Assembly: GCF_025822245.1 (NCBI RefSeq)
Contig: NZ_JACKTL010000050.1
Coordinates: 87,384 to 151,383, forward strand
DNA length: 64,000 nucleotides
Reading direction: 5' to 3'
Source of the DNA: Mycolicibacterium hodleri
Lineage (GTDB): Bacteria; Actinomycetota; Actinomycetes; Mycobacteriales; Mycobacteriaceae
Positions 1 to 12,000 of the stretch are shown here, piece by piece. The notes below the pieces were generated by a model. It saw only the letters and a list, made by a program, of their open reading frames with translations. It was not told the DNA's origin and made no database searches. Numbering within the stretch: position 1 is the first letter of the stretch; each line of letters opens with the position of its first letter. The position numbers and the translations under genes are program-made.

Positions 1-3000
1 GCGTGTCGTGGCGCGTGGTCACCGAAGACCTGGCGGCCGCGTGGGCGGACGTCGTCGCCGGCCGGCCCGCCGCGCTCGACGCCGTCCCGACCTCGTTCCG
101 GACGTGGTCGAGCGCGATTGCCGGGACGCGGTTCGACGCCGAGGCGCCGTACTGGAACGACGTGCTGTCGACTGCCGATCCCGACCTGGGCCACCGGCCC
201 CTCGACGCGAGCGTCGACACGGCGGAGACCGTTCGCGCCCAGAGCTTTACGCTGCCGGGCGACGTCAGCTCGGCACTGCTCTCCTCGGTGCCCGCGGCGA
301 TTCACGGCGGGGTCAACGACGTGCTGCTCGCCGCGCTGGCGCTGGCGCTGGCCCGCTGGCGGGCCGACCGTGGGCATGACACGAGTGCTGCGGTGGTGAA
401 CCTCGAGGGACACGGCCGCGAACCCGAACTCGTCGCGGGGGACCTCGACCTGTCCCGGACCATCGGGTGGTTCACCGCGATCTACCCGGTGCGCCTCGAT
501 CCCGGCATGCTCGACTGGACTGACGTGCTCGAGGCGGGCCAGCAGCTCGCGACGGCGGTGAAGTCGGTCAAGGAGCAACTGCGCTCGGCCCCAAGCCGCG
601 GCCTCGGCTATGGCGTGCTGCGCCACCTCGACGCCGAGCGGCCCGTCCGCGGCGACGCACCCCAAATCCTCTTCAACTACCTCGGGCGCTTCTCGGGCGG
701 CAGCGGCAAGGCCTGGGAACCCGTCGCCGACTTCGGTGGTCTGCGTGAGGGCGTCGACCCCACCAATCCGGCAGTGGCACTGGAGATCAACGCCATCGCC
801 GAGGACGGTCCCGGCGGCACCCGCCTGACCGTCACGCTCGCCTGGCCGGGTGGTCTGCTGGACGCCGGCGACGTCGACGAGCTGGCCACCCTGTGGTCGG
901 CCACGTTGACGGCCCTGACCCGGTGCGACGCGCTGGCCGGTCACACCCCGTCGGACTTTCCGCTCGTCGAGGTCACCCAGGAGGACCTGGACGACTGGCA
1001 GTCGACCGGACCGGTCGAGGACGTCCTGCCGCTGTTGCCGCTGCAGGAGGGCATGTACTTCCACGGCGCACTCGGTGCGGGTTCCGACGACTACGTCGAC
1101 ACCTACCGCGTGCAGCAGATCGCCGAGCTGTCGGGCCCGGTCGACCCGGAAGCGTTGCGGGCCAGCCTGAGTGCGGTCATCGCGCGACACCAGGCGTTGC
1201 GGGCCGGGTTCCACGAGCTGCGCGACGGCCGGATCGCGCAGGTCGTCTGGGCCGAGGTGCCCGTCGTCCTCGACGTGGTCGACGCGTCGGACCTCGACGA
1301 GGGAGTCGTGCGCCAACGTCTGGACGACGTTGCGCGCGAGCAACTCTCGCGACCGTTCGACCTCGCGGCCCCGCCCTTGGTGCGCTACGCGTTGGTGTCG
1401 CTGACCGCCCACGACCACCGCCTGATTCAGACCATGCACCACATCGTCGCCGACGGCTGGTCGTATCCCGTGATGTTCGGCGACGTCGTCACGCACTACA
1501 ACTCGGCGCTCGGCGTCGGCGCGGGCCTGACCCCGTTGACCGCAACGCTGCGCGATCACGTCGACGCCGTCCGCGGCGGGGACCAGGACGCGGCCCGACA
1601 GGCCTGGGCGACGGCGCTGGCCGGGGTCGAGCCGACCCTTCTGTTCGACGAGCCGAAAGCCGTTGGTGAACATCACAGTTCAGTGCGTCGACTCTCGGTT
1701 GACCTCACTGCGGCACTGACGCGGGCGGCGCGGGAGCGTGGCGTCACCCTCGGCACCGTGGTGCACGGGGCGTGGGGACTGCTGCTCGGGCGGCTTCTCG
1801 ACCGGCGGCGCGTGGTGTTCGGGTCGACGGTCTCCGGTCGCGGCGGTGAGCTCGCGGGCACCGACTCCATCGTCGGATTGCTGATCAACACGGTGCCGGT
1901 GCCGATGGCCTGGGACCACGACACGTCGGTCGCGGCGGTCATGGCCGCCCTCCAGGAGCAGCAGAGCGCCGTCCTGGACGCCCAGCACCTGGGCCTGGCC
2001 GAACTGGCCAGGCTCGCCGGGGTCCGCGAGTTCTTCGACACCATGGTGGTCGTCGAGAACTTCCCGACGGTGGCCGACGAACCGTCCAATGACGCTCGCG
2101 CCGTGCACTTCGAGGGCTTCACCGGTACCGACGCGCCGCACTACCCGGTGTCGCTCGTCGCCTACCTCGACGACCGTCTCACCGTGGAGATCAAGTACGA
2201 CGCCGAAGCGGTCACCGCCGCTCAGGCCGACCGCTTCGCCGAACGCGTGGAGCGCATCCTGGCGGCGTTCACCGGGACGCCGGACACCGCCGTCGGCGAC
2301 GTCGACCTGCGCACCGACGCCGAACGCGACCTCGTCGCCGCCACGCAGTCGCGCCGTGGCCCCGACCGCACGCTCGTCGAGGCCTTCACCGCGGCGGCCG
2401 GCGCGCACGCCGGTCGCACCGCGGTCAGCTGTGGCGCGGCCCGCCTGACCTACGCCGAACTCGACGAGAGGGCCTCGGCGGTCGCCGCGACGCTGACCCG
2501 GCTCGGGGTCCGGCCCGAATCCCGGGTGGCCGTTGCGTTGCCGCGGTCCCTGGACCTGATCGTCGCGCTGCTCGCCGTGGTCAAGGCGGGCGGAACGTAC
2601 GTGCCGCTGGACGTCGACTCACCCGAGGCGCGCCTGCGCCACATCGTCGTCGACTCGGCACCGGTCTGCATCCTGGTCGACCGGGTCGACCGGCTACCCG
2701 ACGGGGTCTCGACCGCGGCCACGCCGGTGGTGCTCGTCGACGACGCCGCCCGGCCGCAGCCCGGTACCCTGCACGCACCGGCGCTGGTGGCGGACCACGC
2801 GGCCTACGTCATCTACACGTCCGGTTCCACCGGCCTGCCCAAGGGCGTGACGGTCACCCACCGCAACGTCGCAGCGTTGTTCGACGGCACCGCAACGCTG
2901 TTCGAGTTCGGCCACGACGACGTCTGGACGATGTTCCACTCGGCGGCGTTCGACTTCTCGGTGTGGGAGCTGTGGGGTCCGCTGCTGCACGGCGGTCACC

Positions 3001-6000
3001 TGGTGGTCGTCGAGCAGGCCGTCGCCCGCGACCCCGACCGCTTCCTGGAGCTGCTGGAGTCCGAGCGGGTCACGGTGCTGAACCAGACCCCGTCGGCGTT
3101 CTACCCCCTGATCGAGGCCGACCGACGACGGGGACGTCCGTCATCCCTTGGTTCGGTGCGCTACGTGGTCTTCGGTGGCGAGGCGCTGGACACCGGCCGG
3201 CTGGTCCCCTGGTACGAGCGGCACGACGCCGACTCGCCGCGGCTGGTCAACATGTACGGCATCACCGAGACCTGCGTGCACGTCTCGCACCGCCCGCTCG
3301 CGGTCGCCGACGCGACGAGTGCGACCGGCAGCGTGATCGGAGACGCCATTCCGGGACTGCGCATGCACCTGCTAGACGACTCCCTTCAGCCGGTACCCAC
3401 GGGGGTGGTCGGCGAGATCTACGTCGCGGGCGGTCAGATCGCGCGCGGGTACGTCGGCAAGCCGGGTCTCACGGCGTCGCGATTCGTGGCCAACCCGTTC
3501 GACGGCGACGGTGAACGGCTCTACCGCAGCGGCGACACCGCGATGTGGACCGAGGACGGTCAGCTCGTGTACGTCGGACGCTCCGACCAGCAGGTCAAGG
3601 TGCGCGGCTATCGGATCGAGCTCGGCGAGGTCGAATCGGCGCTCGCAGCGCTGCCGGACGTGGCCAACGCCGCCGCCGCGGTCCGTCAGGACGAGACGGG
3701 CCGCAGCCGGCTGGTCGGATACGTGGTCGGTCGCACCCGGGTCGACGTCGCCGAGATCCGTGCACGACTGTCCACCCGGCTGCCCGACTACATGGTGCCG
3801 TCCGCGTTGGTGGTCCTGGATTCGCTGCCGTTGACGGTCAACGGCAAGCTGGACCGCGCCGCGCTGCCCGCACCCACCGAGGCGCCCGTCGCGACCGCGC
3901 AACCCGTCGTCGACCCCGATGCCTCCGGGAGCACCGCCGAACTGCTGGCGGCGCTGTACACCGAGATCCTGGGCGCCGCAGTCGGAGTCGACGACGACTT
4001 CTTCACCATGGGCGGCGACAGCATCGTCGCCATCCAGCTGGTGAACCGGGCCCGCCGCCAGGGCGTCCACATCACCCCGCAGCAGGTGTTCCTCAGCCGG
4101 ACGCCCGCAGCACTGGCCGGAGAGGCCGACGCCGCGGCGCCGCGGCAGGCCGCCGTCGACGACACCGACGCCGGACCGGATCTCGGCGAGGTCATGGTGA
4201 CGCCCATCGTGCAGCGGCTCGCCGAACTCGGCGGCGGCGTCGACCGTCTCAACCAAGCCGAGCTGCTGCTAGCACCGGCCGGAGCGACGGCCGAGCAGCT
4301 CGACGCGGTGGTCAACGCCGTCGTCACGCGACACGACGCGCTCGGGCTGCGGCTGCATCGGCCCGCACCCATGCTGTGGTCGTTGGAAGCCGCTGTGGCG
4401 CCGCACGTCTCGATCCGTCGGGTCGACGCCTCCGGGTTCACCGACGACGAATTCGTCGACGCGATCGGCCTGCAGTCCGACGCGGCGGCCGACCGCCTCG
4501 ACCCGGGGACGGGAGCGTTGGTCGACGCCGTGTGGTTCGACCTCGGCCCGCAGCGGCAGGGCCGCCTGCTGCTAACCGTGCACCACCTCGCAATCGACGG
4601 CGTCTCCTGGCGCATCCTCGTCGACGACCTGGGGGAGGCCTTCGACCAGGTGCGCGCCGGCAACCGGCCCGCGCTGCCCGCGGTCCCGACCTCGATCCGG
4701 TCGTACGCCAGGGCCGTCAACGAAAGTGCGCAGCAGGCAGCACGATTGGCGGAGTTCGAACACTGGACCTCGGTCCTCGCGCCGGGCGGTGAGCTCGACG
4801 ACCGGGCCAACACGGTGGGTTTGACCGTGGGCGCGACCCGCGACCACGAGGTGCGCCTGACGGCGGCGGAGACGCTGCCGCTGCTGACGTCGGTGCCCGC
4901 GATGGCCAACGCCGACGTCACCGAGACGTTGGTGGCCGCGTTGTCCATGGCCGTACGACGCTGGCGCAGTGCCAGCGGTGGCAACCCGGACGCACCACTG
5001 GTGGTGGACCTGGAACGTCATGGTCGCGACGGGTGGGGCGACGACATGGACCTCTCGCGCACCGTCGGGTGGTTCACCGCGATCGCGCCGGTTCGGTTGT
5101 CCAGCAACGCGACCGACGACCACGTCGCCGTTCTCAAGGAGACCAAGGAGCGGCTGCGCGCGGTCGCCGACGGCGGGCTGGGATTTGGTCAGCTGCGCTA
5201 CTGCAACCCGCGCACCGCAGCGGCGCTCGGGCGCCTGCCCGCGCCGCAGGTGCTGTTCAACTACCTCGGTCGGTGGGCGGCCGACGGCACGGCGGACTGG
5301 GACTCGGCACCCGAGGTGGCCACGCTGCGCGGTGCCCCCGACCCCGACCTCGGTACGCCGTATCTGCTGGAGGTCAACGCCGTCTGCGACGACACCGTCG
5401 ACGGACCGGTGCTGCGTGCGACGCTCACCTACGCCGATGGCGAACTGGGCGAGGAGCCCGTCGTCGAGCTGGCGGACCACTGGACGGCGGTGCTACGCGA
5501 GCTGGGTCAGCTCGACCAGCTCGACGGCGGCCCGTCCGCACCCTCTCTGACGCCGTCGGACCTGAGGTTCGTCGACCTGTCCCAGGCCGACGTCGACCGG
5601 GTGACCGCCGCGACGACGCCTGGCGTCGAGGACATCTGGCCGCTGTCGCCGCTGCAGGAGGGGGTGTACTTCCAAGCCAGCTACGCCCAAGCCGCGGTGT
5701 ACATCGTGCAGAACGTCTTCGAGTTCGCCGAACCCGTCGACCCCGACGCCCTGCGCACCGCGTACTCGGCGGTGATGGCGCGCAACCCGGTGCTGCGCTC
5801 GGCTTTCCTCGCCGACGGACTGCCGCATCCGGTTGCCGCGATCGCGAAGGACCCGGTCTGTGAGCCGGAGTTGATCGATCTGACCGACGTGGCACCCGAC
5901 GACCTCGACGCCCGGCTGGCCGAGATCACCGCGGCCGACCGGCTCCGCACCTTCGACCTGGACTCCCCGCCGCTGGCCCGGATGACGATCGCCCGGACCG

Positions 6001-9000
6001 CCGACCGCGACCGCCTGATCTTCAGCTACCACTTCCTGCTGCTGGACGGTTGGTCGCGTGAGCAATTGCTGCGTGAGTTGTTCGCCGAATACGCAGCGGC
6101 GAGAACGGGTGTCGCGGCTCGACTGCCCGAGCCGACCGCCCACTTCACCGACTATCTACGGTGGCTCGACCGCCAGGACCGGGACGCGTCGGCGGGGCGG
6201 TGGGCCGCGGCGTTGGCCGACCTGGCCGCACCCACCCTCCTGGTCCCCGCCGCCGTGGGCACCGAGCCCACGCTGGCGCTGCGCCTGGACTTCACGCTGA
6301 CCGAGGACCAGAGCGCGACGTTGCTGCAGGCGGCCCGCGACGCGGGGGTTACCCTGAACGCCCTCGTCAGCACCGCGCTGGCCATGGTGCTCGCGTACGA
6401 AACCGGGAGCGAAGACGTGGTGTTCGGCTCCACCGTGGCCGGGCGGCCGACCGACCTCGAGGGCATCGAGGACGTCATCGGACTCTTCCTCAACACGGTC
6501 CCGACCCGGGTGCGGCTCGAACCGGGCCGCTCGGTCACCGAGACGATGCGGGCCGTGCAGTCCGAACGCCTGGCCCTGATGGACCACGAGTACCTCGGCC
6601 TCGGCGACATCCAGCGCGCGTTGGGCTCGGGCAGCGGCCCGTTGTTCGACAGCCTGTACGTGCTGCAGAACTTCCTGGACGACGACACCTTCACCGACAT
6701 GGAGTCGGAGTACGGCATCGTCGGCCACGATTCGGTCGACGCGTCGCACTACCCGCTGACCTGGGTGGCCTCGCCCGGCCGCGAACTCTGGGTGAAGCTC
6801 GAATACCGGCCGGACGTGGTGGACCGGGCCGACGCCCAGCGGCTGCTCGACCGTCTGCGCCAGACCATGCTCCAGATCGCCGACGGTGCAGCGACTCTGG
6901 CGGCGGTGCCCATGCCGCTGCCGGCCGAGACCGGCGCGCTGACGGCGCACGACGCGGCAACCCGCCACGACCTGCCCGCCGCCACGGTGATGGACCTGCT
7001 GGCCGAGCGCTGCGTGGAGTCGCCCCGGGCGACGGCACTGGTGTGCGGGGACGACAGCGTCGACTACCGGACGTTGGACGAGCGGGTCAACCGCTTGGCC
7101 CGGCGGTTGCGGGGTAGCGGCATCGGTCCAGAACAGACGGTGGCGCTTGCCATTCCGCGATCCGTCGACGCGGTGGTGGCACTGTTCGCGGTGTTGCGGG
7201 CCGGCGCCGCCTACCTGCCGCTCGAGCTGGACTACCCGGACGAGCGGTTGGCGATCATGCTCGACGACGCGGGACCGGTCCGTCTGCTGACCACCTCGGC
7301 CGTGGCATCGCGCATCGCGGCCGTCGCGCCGCCGAACTGCCCGGTCGTCGTGCTCGACGACGAGGACGTGGCCGCTCGACTCGCCGCGGAGGCGCCGGAT
7401 TGGGACGGTGTCACGCCCTCGCTGGACCACCCCGCCTACGTCATCTACACCTCGGGGTCGACGGGCAAGCCGAAGGGCGTCGTCACCCCGCATCGCGGCC
7501 TGACCAACATGCACCTCAACCACCGCGAGGCCATCTTCGCACCGGCGATCGCCAAGGCCGGTGGGCGACGGCTTCGGATCGCCCACACGGTGTCGTTCTC
7601 CTTCGACATGTCGTGGGAGGAGCTGCTGTGGCTCATCGAAGGCCACGAGGTTCACATTTGCGACGAGGACTTGCGCAGGGACGCAACCGCGTTGGTTGCC
7701 TACTGCCACCGGTACGAGGTCGACGTCGTCAACGTGACACCCACCTACGCGCAGCTGCTGTTCGACCAGGGCCTCCTCTCACCCGGTGGGCATCCGCCGG
7801 TCCTGGTGCTGCTGGGTGGTGAGGCGGTGTCGGCCGCGGTCTGGGACCGGTTGCGCGACAGCGAGACCAGCTACGGCTACAACCTCTACGGACCCACCGA
7901 GTACACCATCAACACCCTCGGTGGTGGGACCGACGACAGCGCGACGTCGACCGTCGGAACGCCGATCTGGAACACCAGGGCACACATCCTCGACCCGTGG
8001 CTGCGGCCCGTCCCCGACGGTGTCGCCGGCGAGCTGTACATTGCCGGTGCGGGTCTCGCCCGCGGCTACCTCAACCAACCGGGGTTGAGCGCAGGCCGAT
8101 TCGTGGCCAACCCCTTCGAGACCGACGGCCGGATGTACCGGACGGGGGACCTGGTGGTGCGCCGCCGCGCCGCCGACGATCGGGCCGGGAACCTCGACTT
8201 CCTGGGCCGCACCGACGACCAGGTCAAGATCCGTGGCTATCGCGTCGAAGTCGGCGACGTGCAGAGTGCCATCGCCGCCCATCCGCGCGTGTCGCAGGCC
8301 GCGGTGGTCGCCCGCCCCGACCCGAAGACCTCCGGGTCACACCAGCTGATCGCCTACGTGGTGCCCACGGGTGGGCTGGCGCTTTCCGACGAGGACGCCG
8401 CGTCGCTCATCGGCGGGGTGCGCACCCACCTCAAGGGTGCCCTGCCCGGCTACATGGTGCCCTCGGCGATCGCGGTGCTCGACCGACTTCCGTTGACCGA
8501 CAACGGAAAGCTCGACATTAGAGCGCTGCCTCAGGTCGACCCCGCCACCCACCGCGCGCCGAGCCGGGCCCCGCAGACCGCGACCGAGGAGGCGCTCTGC
8601 CGGATCTTCGGCGACGTGCTGGGTCTGGACGACGTCGGCGTGGACGACGACTTCTTCGACCTCGGCGGCCACTCCCTGCTGAGCATTCGTCTGATCGGTG
8701 CTGTTCGGACCGCGCTCGGCGTCGAGACGTCGATCCGCGACGTCTTCGACGCTCCGACCGTCGGTGCGCTTGCGGCCCTGGTGGATTCGCAACGGACCGC
8801 CCGGGCACCACGGCCGGCGCTGGTCGCGGCGCAGCGCCCCGAGGTGGTGCCGACCTCACCCGCGCAGGAACGCCTGCTCATCCTCGACCGCCTTGGCGAG
8901 ACCGGGCTGGCCTACAACTATCCGCTGGTGTTCCGGGTTCGCGGCCCGCTCGACGTCGAGGCGCTGCGTGCCGCTCTCGGCGACGTCGTGGACCGCCACG

Positions 9001-12000
9001 AGGCGCTGCGAACGGTCTTCGGCGACCGCGACGGTGTCCCGTTCCAACGCATCCTGGCCGCCGGAACCCCCGTGCCGCTGCGGGTTCTCGACCGCGCCGA
9101 GACCGACGTCGCGGCGCAGATCGCGAATTCCGCGCGGCATGCCTTCGACCTGGCGTCGGAGATCCCGTTGCGCGTCGACGTCATCCGGGTCGGCACCGAC
9201 GACCACGCCGTGGTCGTGCTGCTGCATCACATCGCCACCGACGAGTGGTCGGACGCGCCCTTCGTCGCCGACCTGAACCGCGCGTACGCGGCCAGGGTCG
9301 TCGGCACCGACCCGGACCTGCCCGACCTGCCGGTGCAGTACGCGGACTACGCGTTGTGGCAACGCGAACTGCTGGCGTCCATCGGCGACGAACGGCTGAC
9401 CCATTGGCGCGCGGCGCTCGCCGGCGCGCCCGACGAGCTCACCCTGCCGACCGACCGTCCCAGGCCAACCAGGCCCAGCGGTGTCGGCGGCACCGTCGAC
9501 GTCGAGCTCCCGGCGGAAGTGGCTGCGGCGGTGCGCAATCTGGCCGCCGAGCGCCAGGTCAGCGTGTTGATGGTGTTGCACGCCGCGGTCGCGGTGCTTC
9601 TGCACCGGTTGGGCGCAGGGGACGACATAGTGGTCGGGACACCGGTCGCCGGCCGAGCCGACGCCGCGCTCGACGACGTGATCGGCTTCTTCGTCAACAC
9701 CGTGGTGCTGCGGGTCGACGTCGCGGGCAACCCGTCGTTCGGCGACCTGCTGACCCGGGTCCGGACGGCCGACCTGGCCGCATTCGCCCACCAGGAGCTG
9801 CCCTTCGAACGACTGGTCGAGGACCTCAACCCGCCACGCGTCGCGGGCCGCAATCCGCTGTTCGGGGTCTTCGTCGGCTATCACCGGCGCGACGGCGCGG
9901 ACGCCGACATGTTCGGCCTGCCCACGCAATGGGTCGAACCCGACACGTCGGCGGCCATGTTCGACCTGGGCTTCACGGTGATCGACGGGGGTGCCGAGGG
10001 TGGCGCCACGATCATGGCCGAGTACGGGGCCGACCTGTTCGACGAGTCGACGGTACGAACCCTGACGTCGCGGTTGGTGCGCATCCTGGGCGAGGGCGCG
10101 GTGGCTGCCGACCTGCCAATCGGGGCCGTCGAGCTGCTTGGTGACGGCGAGCTCGACGACCTGGTGGGCGAGCGCAACCGCACCGCCCACGACGTTCCCT
10201 CAATGGGATTGGGCGCGTTGGTGTCTCGGCAGGCGACGCTCACGCCGACCGCGACCGCCGTGGTGTTCGACGGGCGGGAGCTGAGCTACGCCGAGCTCGA
10301 CGGGTGGTCGGACCGCCTCGCCGCCCAGCTCGTCGAGGACGGCGCCCACCCGGGCGCAATCGTCGGGGTGTCGCTGCCCCGGTCGGTGGAGCTGATCGTC
10401 GCCCTGGTCGCCATCGCGAAGTCGGGTGCGGCGTTCCTGCCGCTGGACCCCGAGTATCCCGCGGATCGGTTGGCGTTCATGACCTCCGACGCGAACCCCG
10501 CCGTGGTACTGGACGACCCGTACACGGTGGTGTGCGCGAGCGGTGACACTGCGGTGGCGCCGCCGACCGACGTCGACCCCCGACAGCTGGCGTACGTCCT
10601 GTACACGTCCGGTTCGACGGGACGACCCAAGGGCGTGGCGGTGCCGCACGCAGGCATCGTGAATCGCATTGCGTGGCTGCAGGACGCCTACCCGCTGGGG
10701 TCCGAGGACCGGATGCTGGTGAAGACGCCGATCAGCTTCGACACCTCGGTGTGGGAGGTCTTCTGGCCGTTGAGCGTTGGCGCGACGCTGGTGGTGGCTC
10801 GCCCCGGCGGGCACCGCGACCCCGGCTACCTGGCCGAAACGATCGTCTCCGAGCGGGTCACCGCGGTCGACTTCGTCCCGTCGATGCTCGAGCTGTTCCT
10901 GGAGGAGCCGCGAGCCGCGCGCTGCACGTCCCTGACTCGGGTCACCGTCGGCGGGGAGGCGCTGGCGGCCGACGTGGCGGCCCGCTTGGCCGACGTGCTC
11001 GACGTCCCGCTGCACAACCTGTACGGCCCCACCGAGGCGTCAGTCGACGTCCTCGGGTGGACGGCCGACGGCGGGCCGGTCGCCCTGGGGGTGCCGGGGT
11101 GGAACGTCCGCGTCTACGTGCTCGACGCGTACCTCAACCCCGTCCCGGTGGGCGCCCCCGGCGAGTTGTACCTGGCCGGCGTGCAACTGGCCGACGGCTA
11201 CCTGCACCGGCACGGGCTGACCGCCGCGAGCTTCGTGGCCAATCCGTTCGAGGCCGGCGCGCGGATGTACCGGACCGGCGACGCGGTGCGTTGGCGGCGC
11301 GACGGGATGCTCGAGTATCTCGGCCGTACCGACGAGCAGATCAAGCTGCGCGGCGTCAGGATCGAACCCGGCGAGATCGAGACCGTCCTGGGCACCCACC
11401 CGTCGGTGGCCTCGGCACGCGTCGTCGTCCGCGGTGACGTGCTGGTGGCGTACTACCTGCGCGCCGAGGGCTCCGAGGGGACAGACACAGACGCGCTGCG
11501 GACGCATGCGCTCGCGTCGCTGCCGATCCACATGGTGCCGTCGGCGTTCGTCGAACTCGCGTCGTATCCGTTGACGCCCAGCGGCAAACTGGACCGCAAG
11601 GCGCTTCCGGACCCGCAGATCGTCTCGGGCACTGGACGACCCGCGGAGACCGCGTTGCAGCAGCGCCTGTGCGACCTGTTCTCCGACGTGCTCGGGGTCG
11701 CCGTGACGAGCGTCGACGACGACTTCTTCGCCCTCGGTGGGCACTCGCTGCTGCTGGTGCGGCTGGCCTCGGTCATTCGCCGGGAGCTGGACGTCGACGT
11801 GCCGGTGGCGGGCTTGATGGTCGCCCCGACCGTCGCCGAGGTAGCGGCGTTGCTGGACGACTTTGGCGGGACCGTCGACGGCTTGGCGCCCGTGCTTCCA
11901 CTGCGCGCGGCCGGCGCGGCGGCGCCGCTGTTCTGCCTGGCCCCGGCCAGCGGGCTGAGCTGGCAGTTCGCCGGACTGAAACGGCATCTGCCGCAGGACG

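Noticed and set aside
6156..7709. Long minus-strand frame inside the NRPS gene
   Set aside because: It is antisense to intact C and A domains and shows no family motif; a typical high-GC mirror frame.
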